From: Gallionellaceae bacterium
GTDB lineage: Bacteria > Pseudomonadota > Gammaproteobacteria > Burkholderiales > Thiobacillaceae
NCBI GenBank assembly: GCA_028714875.1
Contig: JAQTLN010000024.1
Coordinates: 1-61,355 of the forward strand
Direction: 5' to 3'
DNA length: 61,355 nucleotides
Positions 38,193 to 46,357 of the stretch are shown here, one piece after another (the first letter of the stretch is position 1; every line of letters begins with the position of its first letter). The notes beneath the pieces are model-generated. The model was not told the origin of the DNA. It did not search any database and saw only the letters and a program-made list of their open reading frames with translations. The position numbers and the translations under genes are program-made.

Positions 38193-39017
38193 TCAGCGCC
38201 CCGGCGACCGCGCGACCGGGGCCGGAGTGGCGGGCTGCTGTTCGCCCTGGAGACTGAGTTCCTGTGCCGCGCCGCCGACTTCGTTGAGGATCAGAACATT
38301 GACGCGGCGGTTGCGGGCACGGCCTTCGGCGCTGGCGTTGGTGTCCAGCGGCTGGTTGTCGGCGTAACCGATGGCCACCATGCGCGTGGTGGGCACGCCG
38401 AGTTCGGCGAACAGGCGCACCACGCTGCCGGCGCGCGCGGAAGAGAGCTCCCAGTTGGAGGGGTAGGCCGGGCTGTTGATCGGCACGTTGTCGCTGTGGC
38501 CTTCCACCTGGATGGCGTTATCGACGCCGGCCAGCACCTTGGCGACCGCCGCCAGGGCATCCTTGGATTGCGCTTGCAGCACGGCATCGCCGCTGTTGAA
38601 CAGCAGGCTGGCGTTGATTTCCACAGTGACGCCGCGCGGCGACTGGGTCACCCGCACCTTGCCGTTCTGGCTCAACGGCTGCATGGCGTCGAGGACGTTC
38701 TTAGCTACTTTCTTCATGCGTTCCGCCGCCTGTTGCCGCTCCGGCGAGTTGCCCTGCTGCGCGGCGGCGCCGATCGGCTTGCCGGTGCCTTGCAGTATTT
38801 CGGCGTTCTTGGCGCCCATATGAACGAGTTTGTCGCTGCTGGGCGCCTCATGAAAGGCATTGACCAGCGAGTCGGACATCACCCGATATTTGCCCTCGTT
38901 GATCGAGGAGATCGCGTACATCACCACAAAGAAGGCAAACAGCAGGGTGATGAAGTCGGCGTAGGAGACCAGCCAGCGCTCGACGTTTTCGTGTTCTTCT
39001 ACGCGTTTCTTGCGCAT
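38193..39017 (-). CDS. motD: Flagellar motor stator protein MotD (MotB family)
   Basis: A 274-residue stator protein with an N-terminal helix that carries the proton-binding aspartate (WLVSYADFITLLFAFFVVMY) and a C-terminal OmpA-like peptidoglycan-binding domain (VEGHSDNVPI, NWELSSARAGSVVRLFAE, GYADNQPLDTNASAEGRARN). It pairs with the MotC protein encoded just upstream. The ATG at 39017 precedes the usual MRKKRVEEHENVERW N-terminus. Confidence 0.9.
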   Translation of the reverse strand: MRKKRVEEHENVERWLVSYADFITLLFAFFVVMYAISSINEGKYRVMSDSLVNAFHEAPSSDKLVHMGAKNAEILQGTGKPIGAAAQQGNSPERQQAAERMKKVAKNVLDAMQPLSQNGKVRVTQSPRGVTVEINASLLFNSGDAVLQAQSKDALAAVAKVLAGVDNAIQVEGHSDNVPINSPAYPSNWELSSARAGSVVRLFAELGVPTTRMVAIGYADNQPLDTNASAEGRARNRRVNVLILNEVGGAAQELSLQGEQQPATPAPVARSPGR

Positions 39018-39039
39018 GGCGGGTGTTGGAAGACACGGT

Positions 39040-39780
39040 TCACGACAGATACCCCTGCAATTTGGCTTCGATGATGCGCGGGTTCTCGCCATTGGCGATG
39101 GCCACCAGGCCCAGGATGAACAGTTCCTTGTCGGCTACCTGGCGGCCGACCCAGTAGCGCAGCTTGCCGGAAATGGGCAGATACAGCAGGTTGGCGCCGC
39201 CGACGCCGTAGATGGTGGCGACAAAGGCGACGGCGATGCCGGCGCCGAGTTTCGAGGGGTCGGAGAGGTTCTCCATGACATGGATGAGACCCATCACGGC
39301 GCCGAGAATGCCGATGGTGGGGGAATAGCCGCCGGCCGCGAACCAGATCTTGGCGGCTTCGGTGTGGTGGTTCTCATAGGCCTGCAAGTCGACTTCCAGG
39401 GTTTCCCGCAGCACTTCCGGTTCGGCGCCGTCGACCAGCATCTGCAGGCCACGTCGATGGAACAGGTCGACTTGCTGTTCGATCAGCGGCTCCAGGGCGA
39501 GAAGGCCGCCGCGCCGGGCCTGATGGCTCCATTCGATGATCAGCTTGAGGGTGTCGTGCGGTGCCACGCGCGGCGGCTGGAACACCCACTTGAGCATGGA
39601 AAGCCCATCCAGGAAGACCCGGGTACTGCTTTGCAACATCACCGCGCCCAGCGTGCCGCCGATCACGATCATGAAAGCGGTGAACTGCAACAGGGAGCCC
39701 ATGTGCCCCCCTTCCAGCGCCTGCCCGAGCAGGATGGCGGAGAGGCCGAGAACGATGCCGAGGATGCTGATGACGTCCAT
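39040..39780 (-). CDS. motC: Flagellar motor stator protein MotC (MotA family)
   Basis: A 246-residue four-helix stator protein of the MotA/PomA group (MDVISILGIVLGLSAILLGQ, GGYSPTIGILGAVMGLIHVM, GAGIAVAFVATIYGVGGANL). It forms the proton channel with MotD. The position directly after fliA in an flh operon resembles the Pseudomonas MotCD arrangement, though the chemotaxis genes that lie between in Pseudomonas are absent. The ATG at 39780 was chosen over a GTG two codons upstream. Confidence 0.9.
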   Translation of the reverse strand: MDVISILGIVLGLSAILLGQALEGGHMGSLLQFTAFMIVIGGTLGAVMLQSSTRVFLDGLSMLKWVFQPPRVAPHDTLKLIIEWSHQARRGGLLALEPLIEQQVDLFHRRGLQMLVDGAEPEVLRETLEVDLQAYENHHTEAAKIWFAAGGYSPTIGILGAVMGLIHVMENLSDPSKLGAGIAVAFVATIYGVGGANLLYLPISGKLRYWVGRQVADKELFILGLVAIANGENPRIIEAKLQGYLS

Positions 39781-39789
39781 GCGCACCCT

Positions 39790-40509
39790 TCAGGCCGCCG
39801 ACCATTCGCGCAGACGGCCGCGCAAGCGCGCGATGGCCTGGCTGTGGAGCTGACAGATGCGGGACTCGGATACACCCAGCACGGCGCCAATTTCCTTGAA
39901 GTTCATTTCCTGCTCGTAATACATGCCCATGAGCTGTTTTTCCCGCTCCGGCAGGATGCCCACCGCTTGCGCCAGCGCCTTCTTGAAGTGGACCGAGGAG
40001 AGCACGTCGAACGGCGCCTGATGACCGCGATCGGCGAAACGCTCCAGGAAGTCGTCGCCATCACCTTCGTGCAGGTCTTCGTAGTAGACCAACTGGGCGC
40101 CGCGCGCATCGTTGAGCAGATCAAAATAGGCGTGGATATCGAGGCCCATTTCATCGGCGATTTCCTGTTCCGAAGGCGGCCGCTGGTTGCGCTGTTGCAG
40201 CACATGCACGGCGCCCTCGATCTGGCGTCCGGCGCGCCGCACGTTGCGCGAAGCCCAGTCGGCCTCGCGCAGCTCATCCAGCATGGCGCCGCGCACGCGT
40301 TGCGTGGCGTAGGTTTCGAAATGCGCGCCCTGCTCGCTGTCGTAGCGGTCGGCGGCATCCATCAACCCCATCAGGCCAGCCTGAATCAGGTCATCCACCT
40401 CCACGCTGGCGGGGAGCCGGGTCATCATGTGGTAGGCAATGCGTTTGACCATGGGCAGGAACTCCTGGGCCAACGCATTCTTATCCCTGTTTTCCGCTCC
40501 AACGTACAT
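39790..40509 (-). CDS. fliA: Flagellar sigma factor FliA (sigma-28)
   Basis: A 239-residue sigma-70-family factor with region 2 (LIQAGLMGLMDAADRYDSEQ, FETYATQRVRGAMLDELREA), region 3 (RPPSEQEIADEMGLD) and region 4 (LPEREKQLMGMYYEQEMNFK, ESRICQLHSQAIARLRGRL). It directs RNA polymerase to late flagellar and motor genes. The ATG overlaps the stop of the FlhG-like gene (TGATG). A repeat with a hairpin lies in the end of that upstream gene and could affect fliA expression. Confidence 0.95.
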   Translation of the reverse strand: MYVGAENRDKNALAQEFLPMVKRIAYHMMTRLPASVEVDDLIQAGLMGLMDAADRYDSEQGAHFETYATQRVRGAMLDELREADWASRNVRRAGRQIEGAVHVLQQRNQRPPSEQEIADEMGLDIHAYFDLLNDARGAQLVYYEDLHEGDGDDFLERFADRGHQAPFDVLSSVHFKKALAQAVGILPEREKQLMGMYYEQEMNFKEIGAVLGVSESRICQLHSQAIARLRGRLREWSAA

Positions 40510-41486
40510 CACGTGCCCTTAATAAAAACGCCGGGCCGCCCCAAGTTTTTATTAGCCCCCTCGGGGGGCGACGCGGTCCGAGGGGCCGCGCTGGGGGCTT
40601 TGCGTTTCATGTCCGCTTCCGCGGTCATCCGGCAATACAACCACATGCGCTGCCAATATTGTTCGAATTCAAGTGCTTCACCAACCGGCTGGCTGGTAAG
40701 CCGTTCCGCCATTATGCCCATTTCCGGGCTTCTGCCGGCACTCCCGCCCGCCATAGGGGTACGTGTTTGGGTATATCCGATCACGTCGGCATCCGCCAGG
40801 ATCGAGTGAGCGCCTTCACGTTGGCGCGGCAAGGTGCCGAGAAAATCGCACTGGATGCCGAGGAAACGTTGCGCGGTTTCTCGCAGAGCGGTGAACAGAG
40901 ACTCACCCGCCGCCGCTTCCGCGCCTTCCACGACCACCAGCCAGGCGCTGCCCGGCCATACCGTATGCGCGCTCTTCATGACGGTGTAGGCCTCGGCCAG
41001 ACGTGCTTTGGCGCCGGGCAGCACCAGCACGCGCAAATCCGCCGTCGCCGAAAGGCCTTGCCCGGAGCCGGGCGTGCTGTTGAGCAGCAGCCACTGCGGC
41101 GCTTCCGCGCGCCAGCCATCCGCGAGTTGCAAGACTTCGCGCTCGTCCAGGCGCGCCAGGGCGGCGATGCCATCCTGCGCGGCGAGCAGCTCGACCCCCT
41201 GGCCGGCGGACTGGATGGCTTGCGCCAGATGTCCGGCGCGGACGCCGTCGGCCAGCGTGCGGCGCGTCAGAATGCCGAGCAACGAACCCACGTTATGGGG
41301 CGCGGCGGCTTCGTCCAGAATCAGCGACCGGCTGCCGCGTCGCCCCAGCGCCAACGCCATGCCGGCGGTGAAGCGGGCATTGCGGCGCGCATCCGGGCCG
41401 AGGATACCGACGGCGCGAAACGCCTGGTCGGTGGCGAACAGGCGGCGCAGGCCGGTGGCCTGATCGAGCTGATCAGCGAGCCGCAC
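40509..41486 (-). CDS. flhG: FlhG-like (MinD/ParA-type) protein without a Walker A motif
   Basis: A protein of about 325 residues at the flhG position between flhF and fliA. The start DQATGLRRLF is the FlhG motif that stimulates FlhF. The deviant Walker A loop expected a few residues later is replaced by GPDARRNARFTAG, with no GK[ST]; a following LILDEAAAPHNVGSLLGI keeps the MinD-like strand. It may therefore not bind or hydrolyse ATP. The last about 29 residues (APSAAPRTASPPEGANKN and on) come from a dispersed repeat. The start is taken as GTG at 41486 (GGGGAG upstream), overlapping flhF; an ATG at 41531 is an alternative. Confidence 0.8.
   Translation of the reverse strand: MRLADQLDQATGLRRLFATDQAFRAVGILGPDARRNARFTAGMALALGRRGSRSLILDEAAAPHNVGSLLGILTRRTLADGVRAGHLAQAIQSAGQGVELLAAQDGIAALARLDEREVLQLADGWRAEAPQWLLLNSTPGSGQGLSATADLRVLVLPGAKARLAEAYTVMKSAHTVWPGSAWLVVVEGAEAAAGESLFTALRETAQRFLGIQCDFLGTLPRQREGAHSILADADVIGYTQTRTPMAGGSAGRSPEMGIMAERLTSQPVGEALEFEQYWQRMWLYCRMTAEADMKRKAPSAAPRTASPPEGANKNLGRPGVFIKGT
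40520..40605. repeat. Dispersed repeat with hairpins at the FlhG/FliA border
   Basis: It contains a 10-bp inverted repeat TAATAAAAAC/GTTTTTATTA (40520-40529 with 40545-40554), a hairpin GCCCCCTCGGGGGGC (40555-40569) and the GCGGTCCGAGGGGCCGC palindrome. The whole is translated as the FlhG-like C-terminus, a peptide pattern (AAPRTASPPEGANKN) I associate with a betaproteobacterial repeat. Read on the minus strand, the second arm is U-rich and could slow or end transcription before fliA. Confidence 0.75.
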
Positions 41487-42981
41487 CCAGGGCTCCCCGC
41501 GTGCCTGTGGACTCGACGGCGGCCAGGGCATTTTCCTGCGCCGCCGCCATCAGGATGGGGTAATCGCCTTCTTCCTGGGTGAAGGGCGAATCCGCCTGGT
41601 TCACCCGGAAGGCGCGGTCGGCCAGATAAGTGGGGTTGGCCTGGTGCAGATCCTCCGGCACCCGCTGGCCGTTGGTGACATAGTGCAGCGGCAGTTCGTG
41701 GCGGATCGCCACATCCAGCACCGGGCCGTAGGTCAGTGCTTCGTCGATCTTGGTGAGGATGCAGCCGATCAGGCCGGGGCCGCTGTAGGCGCGCGCCACT
41801 TCTTCCAGGGTCACGCCCTGGCTCGGGGCGCCCAGGAGCAGCAGGCGTTTCACGCCGCGTTCTTCGCCGTCGCCATGGTTTTCGCCACAAAGCAGGGCGA
41901 TTTGTTCCGCCACCCGTTTGTCGCGCTGGCTCATGCCGACGGTATCGATCAACACCAGGTGGCGGCTGGACAGATCGGCCAGGGTCAGTTCCAGATCGCC
42001 CTCGTCGCGCACGGCGAAGACCGGCGTGCCGAGAATGCGACCATAGATGCGCAACTGATCCTGGGCACCGATCCGATAGGTGTCGGTGGTGACCAGGGCA
42101 ACCTTGGCCGCGCCGTGGCGCAGCACCGCGCGCGCGGCCAGTTTGGCGACGGTGGTGGTCTTGCCCACCCCGGTCGGCCCCACCAGCGCGTAGACGCCGC
42201 CGCGTTCGACGATGTCTTCCTCCGGCGTGGCGATACGCAGGTTGTGGCCGATGGCGGACTTCACCCACTTGAGGGCGCGATTCAGGTCGGATTCCTCGCG
42301 TGGCAGGCTATCGAGCAACTGGCGCGCGAAGGCGCTGGAGAATCCGGCGGCGAGCAGGCGCTTCATGGCTTCGGCGCGCAAGGGATCGCGCCGGGTCAGG
42401 TCGTTCCAGGCGAAGCCGGCCAGCTGCCCCTCGACCAGGCCGCGCAGCATGCGGATTTCGCGCGCCAGTTCATGCACCTCGGGCTGCGCCGGCGGCGCCT
42501 CCGCGGGGGCGGCGCGCGGCGCCGGCTCAGTGGGCGCGGTCGCCGCCGGCGCTTTGCGGCTCTGCGCCTGGCGTACCGGGGAAGGACGGAACAGTTGCGC
42601 GCTCGGCTCGGGAACCGCGCCCGATCCGTTCCCGGGGCGGGCCGGCGCGCCGCCCGAGAGCGAGGCGTCGCGTTGCGCCAGGTAATCGGCGAAGGCGGTG
42701 AGCTGCGGGCTGGCGTCCTCCAGCGTCATTTGTCTTGGCGGCGGCGGTTCCACTGGGGCCGGATCGGCGATGGGGCGGGGAGCCTGGTGGGAGCGGGTCA
42801 GCACCGTGCCGGCCGGCTCGGCCTGCGCGGTCAGGCTCGCCATGTCGAGATCGGCCACGGCGATGATTTCCACCCCGCCCGCCACCTGCCGGTTGGACAG
42901 GATGATGGCGTTGGCGCCCAGCGCGTCGCGCACCTGGCGCAGGGCATCGCGGGTGGTGGTGGCGTAGAACTTCTTGATCAT
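41473..42981 (-). CDS. flhF: Flagellar placement SRP-type GTPase FlhF
   Basis: A 502-residue protein with an N-terminal basic domain (MIKKFYATTTRDALRQVRD), a proline/alanine-rich linker (about residues 75-165), and an NG GTPase domain with G1 GPTGVGKTTT near residue 268, VTTDTYRIGAQDQL, IDTVGMSQRD and LTKIDEA. FlhF fixes the place and number of flagella together with FlhG. The start overlaps the flhA stop by four bases. The C-terminus (TGTRGALGAAR) is non-conserved. Confidence 0.94.
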   Translation of the reverse strand: MIKKFYATTTRDALRQVRDALGANAIILSNRQVAGGVEIIAVADLDMASLTAQAEPAGTVLTRSHQAPRPIADPAPVEPPPPRQMTLEDASPQLTAFADYLAQRDASLSGGAPARPGNGSGAVPEPSAQLFRPSPVRQAQSRKAPAATAPTEPAPRAAPAEAPPAQPEVHELAREIRMLRGLVEGQLAGFAWNDLTRRDPLRAEAMKRLLAAGFSSAFARQLLDSLPREESDLNRALKWVKSAIGHNLRIATPEEDIVERGGVYALVGPTGVGKTTTVAKLAARAVLRHGAAKVALVTTDTYRIGAQDQLRIYGRILGTPVFAVRDEGDLELTLADLSSRHLVLIDTVGMSQRDKRVAEQIALLCGENHGDGEERGVKRLLLLGAPSQGVTLEEVARAYSGPGLIGCILTKIDEALTYGPVLDVAIRHELPLHYVTNGQRVPEDLHQANPTYLADRAFRVNQADSPFTQEEGDYPILMAAAQENALAAVESTGTRGALGAAR

Positions 42982-45059
42982 GGATTACCGCCGATCAGGC
43001 TGGTAATGCGGATGCTCTTGCCATCCGGGACTTCAGCGTGGGAAAGCACCTTGAGGCCGGGCGCCGAGCGGCGCAGGAAGCGCGCGAGGATGGCGCGGAT
43101 GGCGGGCGGAGACAGCAGGACGGCGGGCAATCCCGCGCTTTCCTGGCGTTCCACGGCCTGCACCGTTTCCCGCACCAGACGTTCAGCCAATCCGGGTTCC
43201 AGTCCGGCTCCCACGTCTCCCCGTGAGGCCAGGGCCTGCATCAGGATGTGCTCCAGGTTGGGCTCAAGGGCCATTACCGGCAATTCCTGCGCTCCTCCAA
43301 AGGTCTCGTGGATGATAGCACGGCCCAGCGCGGCCCTTACCGCGGCGGTCAGCTCGTCCGGGTCCTGGGTGCGCCCGGCATGTTCGGCCAGGGTTTCCAG
43401 AATGCTGCGCATGTCGCGGATGTGAACCTGCTCTTCCAGCAGGTTTTGCAGAACTTTCTGGATGCCGGTCACGGAGAGCAGCTTGGGGGTGAGATCTTCC
43501 ACCAGCTTCGGGTATTGCTTGGCGACGTGGTCCAGGAGTTGCTGGGTTTCCTCGCGGCCGAGCAGTTCCGGCGCGTGTTCGTTGATGACCTTGGTCAGAT
43601 GGGTGGCGACCACGGTGCCGGTGTCCACCACGGTGTAGCCATAGGTCTGCGCCTGGTCGCGCAGATTGGCCTCGATCCACACCGCCGGCAGGCCATAGGC
43701 GGGATCGGTGGCGGCCTGGCCCTGCACCGCGCCGAGCACGCGGCCGGGATTGATCGCCAGGTACTTGCCGGCGATGGCCTCGCCCTCGGCCACGGTGACA
43801 CCCTTCAGGGTGACGCGATAGCTGTTGGGCTTGAGTTGCAGGTTGTCGCGGATGTGCACGGCGGGCACCAGGAAACCGAGATCCTGGGCGATTTTCTTGC
43901 GGATGCCGCGGATTCGCCGCAGCAGATCGCCGTCCTGGTGCCGATCCACCAATGGCACCAGCCGGTAGCCCACTTCCAGTCCCAGGCGATCCACCGCCGC
44001 CACGTCATGCCAGCCGACTTCCACCGGCTCTTCCGGTTGCGCGGGGCCGGCTTCGACCGCCTCCGCTTCAGCCTCCGCCTCGGCGCGTGTGCGTTGCAAC
44101 AGCATGTAGCCGGCACCGGCCAGGGTGCCGCCGATCAGCAGGAAGGAGGTGTGCGGCATACCCGGGATCAGGCCCATCAAGGCGAGGATGCCGGCGGTGA
44201 GGAAGATGGCCTGCGGGCGCCCGAACATCTGGGTGAGGATCTGCTGGTTGAGGTCTTCCTCGCTGGACACGCGCGAGACCACGATGCCCGCCGCCGTGGA
44301 AATCACCAGGGCGGGAATCTGCGCCACCAGGCCGTCGCCGATCGCCAGCAGGGTGTAGGTCTGCGCCGCCTGGGCCAGGGCAAGATCGTGTTGCGCCACG
44401 CCGACGATCAGGCCGCCGATGACGTTGACCATCATGATGATGATGCCGGCCACCGCGTCGCCGCGCACGAACTTGGAAGCACCGTCCATGGAGCCGTAGA
44501 AGTCGGCTTCCTGGGAGATTTCCACGCGGCGGCGGCGGGCATCGTCCTCGCCGATGAGGCCGGCGTTGAGGTCGGCGTCGATGGCCATCTGCTTGCCGGG
44601 CATGGCATCCAGGGTGAAGCGCGCGCTGACCTCGGCGATGCGCCCGGCACCCTTGGTGATGACCATGAAATTGATCAGCACCAGGATGATGAACACGATC
44701 AGGCCCACCGCGTAATTGCCGCCCACCAGGAAATGCCCGAACGCCTCGATCACCTTGCCCGCCGCGTCCGGGCCGGTGTGGCCCTGCATGAGCACCACGC
44801 GGGTGGAGGCCACGTTGAGCGACAGGCGCAGCAGCGTGGTCAGCAGCAGCACCGTGGGGAACACCGAGAACTCCAGCGGCTTCAGGGTATAGAGGCTGAT
44901 CAGCAGCACGATCATCGCCAGCGCGATGTTGAAGGTGAACAGCATGTCCAGCAGGAAGGGCGGCAGCGGCAGCACCATCATGGCCAGGATCATGATCACC
45001 AGGATGGGCGCGCCGAGTTTCTGCCAGTTCCTGGCGTGCCTGAAAGCGGTTTCCGCCAT
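42978..45059 (-). CDS. flhA: Flagellar export gate protein FlhA
   Basis: A 693-residue protein: eight N-terminal membrane helices (about residues 15-310) with the conserved cytoplasmic FHIPEP-type loop (RFTLDAMPGKQMAIDADLNA near residue 145-165) and a C-terminal cytosolic domain (about 330-693). It is the proton-driven gate of the flagellar type III export apparatus. The ATG overlaps the flhB stop (TGATG) and the end overlaps flhF. Confidence 0.96.
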   Translation of the reverse strand: MAETAFRHARNWQKLGAPILVIMILAMMVLPLPPFLLDMLFTFNIALAMIVLLISLYTLKPLEFSVFPTVLLLTTLLRLSLNVASTRVVLMQGHTGPDAAGKVIEAFGHFLVGGNYAVGLIVFIILVLINFMVITKGAGRIAEVSARFTLDAMPGKQMAIDADLNAGLIGEDDARRRRVEISQEADFYGSMDGASKFVRGDAVAGIIIMMVNVIGGLIVGVAQHDLALAQAAQTYTLLAIGDGLVAQIPALVISTAAGIVVSRVSSEEDLNQQILTQMFGRPQAIFLTAGILALMGLIPGMPHTSFLLIGGTLAGAGYMLLQRTRAEAEAEAEAVEAGPAQPEEPVEVGWHDVAAVDRLGLEVGYRLVPLVDRHQDGDLLRRIRGIRKKIAQDLGFLVPAVHIRDNLQLKPNSYRVTLKGVTVAEGEAIAGKYLAINPGRVLGAVQGQAATDPAYGLPAVWIEANLRDQAQTYGYTVVDTGTVVATHLTKVINEHAPELLGREETQQLLDHVAKQYPKLVEDLTPKLLSVTGIQKVLQNLLEEQVHIRDMRSILETLAEHAGRTQDPDELTAAVRAALGRAIIHETFGGAQELPVMALEPNLEHILMQALASRGDVGAGLEPGLAERLVRETVQAVERQESAGLPAVLLSPPAIRAILARFLRRSAPGLKVLSHAEVPDGKSIRITSLIGGNP

Positions 45060-46216
45060 CAAGCTACCTCAGTGGTTTGGCTATTTTCCGCGGGGCGGGC
45101 GGCCGCCGGGTCCAGGTTCGCCGGTACCTGCCAATCCGTCGGCGGTGTCGGCTGCATCTGCCGTTGCAACTGGTAGACATAGGCCAGCACCTGCGCCACC
45201 GCCGTGAACAGCGTGGCGGGGATGGCCTCGCCGATTTCCACATGGCGGTGCAGGGCGCGCGCCAGAGGCGGCGCTTCGACGATGGGTATCCGGTTCTCCC
45301 GCGCCAACTCCTTGATCCGCTCGGCCACCAGTTGCGAGCCCTTGGCCACCACCTGCGGAGCGGCCATCGCGTTCTCCTCGTACTTGAGCGCCACCGCGAA
45401 ATGCAGCGGGTTGGTCACCACCACATCGGCTTTCGGCACCGCCTGCATCATGCGGCGGCGCGCTGCCTCGCGTTGCAGAGAGCGGATGCGCGCCTTGATC
45501 TGCGGATCGCCCTCGGTTTCTTTCGATTCCTTGCGCACTTCCTCCTTGGTCATGCGCAACCCGTGGTGGTAATTCCAGATCTGGAACGGCACATCGAGGG
45601 CGACGATGAAGGCGAATGCCGATGACGCCGCGAGGAAGGTGAACAGGGTGATCTGCGCGAAATGCACCGAGGCGGCTTCCAGCGGCTCCGCCGACAGGGT
45701 GAGGATGCCCTCGCGTTGCCGCCAGATCATCCAACCCGCCACACCGGCGATCAAGCCGCCTTTCAGCAGCGCCTTGAACAACTCCACCAGCGACTGGCGC
45801 GAGAACATGCGCGCCACGCCGGAGAAGAAGTTGAGCTTGGACAGATTGAATTCCAGCGCCTTGGGCGAGAACACCCAGCCGGAAATCATCAGATTGGCCG
45901 CCACCGCCGCGACCACCACGCCCAATGCCAGCGGCAGGAAGACCACCACGCCATCGAAGCTGGCCTGCATGAGATCGCGCCCCATCATGGAAGGGCTGGC
46001 GACATCGGCCAGGCCGAAACGCATGCCGTTCTGCATGACCCGATAAAGGCCCTGGAACATGAAGACGCCGAGGCCCGAGATCACCCCCGCGCTCATCAGC
46101 AGCACGGCGAGCGAGGCGAGCTCGCGCGAACGCGGCACATTGCCACGCTCACGCGCCTGCTCCAGCTTGCGCCCGGACGCTGCTTCCGTTTTTTCGAGAT
46201 CGCTGTCTTCCGCCAT
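45059..46216 (-). CDS. flhB: Flagellar export switch protein FlhB (NPLH variant)
   Basis: A 385-residue protein with four membrane helices and a cytosolic autocleavage domain. The cleavage motif, usually NPTH, reads NPLH here (VVVTNPLHFAVALKYEE near residue 270); the asparagine and proline between which cleavage occurs are kept. FlhB switches export from rod-hook to filament substrates. It opens the flhB-flhA-flhF-flhG-fliA-motC-motD unit. I could not identify a sigma-54 or sigma-28 promoter before it. Confidence 0.95.
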   Translation of the reverse strand: MAEDSDLEKTEAASGRKLEQARERGNVPRSRELASLAVLLMSAGVISGLGVFMFQGLYRVMQNGMRFGLADVASPSMMGRDLMQASFDGVVVFLPLALGVVVAAVAANLMISGWVFSPKALEFNLSKLNFFSGVARMFSRQSLVELFKALLKGGLIAGVAGWMIWRQREGILTLSAEPLEAASVHFAQITLFTFLAASSAFAFIVALDVPFQIWNYHHGLRMTKEEVRKESKETEGDPQIKARIRSLQREAARRRMMQAVPKADVVVTNPLHFAVALKYEENAMAAPQVVAKGSQLVAERIKELARENRIPIVEAPPLARALHRHVEIGEAIPATLFTAVAQVLAYVYQLQRQMQPTPPTDWQVPANLDPAAARPAENSQTTEVA

Positions 46217-46299
46217 CCTCGGGTCCGGTCAGAACCGGCTCAAGGTGTTAATAATGGCGGCGAGTCTAGCAGTCTGGCGGGGTTAATTCCCCCGACTCC

Positions 46300-46329
46300 T
46301 GTAGCGCCGGCTTCCGGCCGGCGTTTTTT
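46300..46329 (+). repeat. Palindromic repeat TGTAGCGCCGGC, copy 1
   Basis: TGTAGCGCCGGC, a short loop, then GCCGGCG and six T residues. A second copy of the TGTAGCGCCGGC form is at 60332-60355. It lies between ribD (ending 46358) and flhB. The T run follows the hairpin only on the plus strand, where no gene precedes it, so I list it as a repeat rather than the ribD terminator. Confidence 0.7.
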
Positions 46330-46357
46330 CAGTCCGCGAGCCGCCGGCGCCGCGCGC

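Noticed and set aside
43248-45176. A 642-residue plus-strand frame opposite flhA
   Set aside because: It is an antisense shadow; FlhA is clear on the other strand and the frame is full of histidine and glutamine runs.
46300-46329. Rho-independent terminator of ribD
   Set aside because: The T run follows the hairpin only on the plus strand, while ribD is on the minus strand; it matches a repeat found also near 60332.
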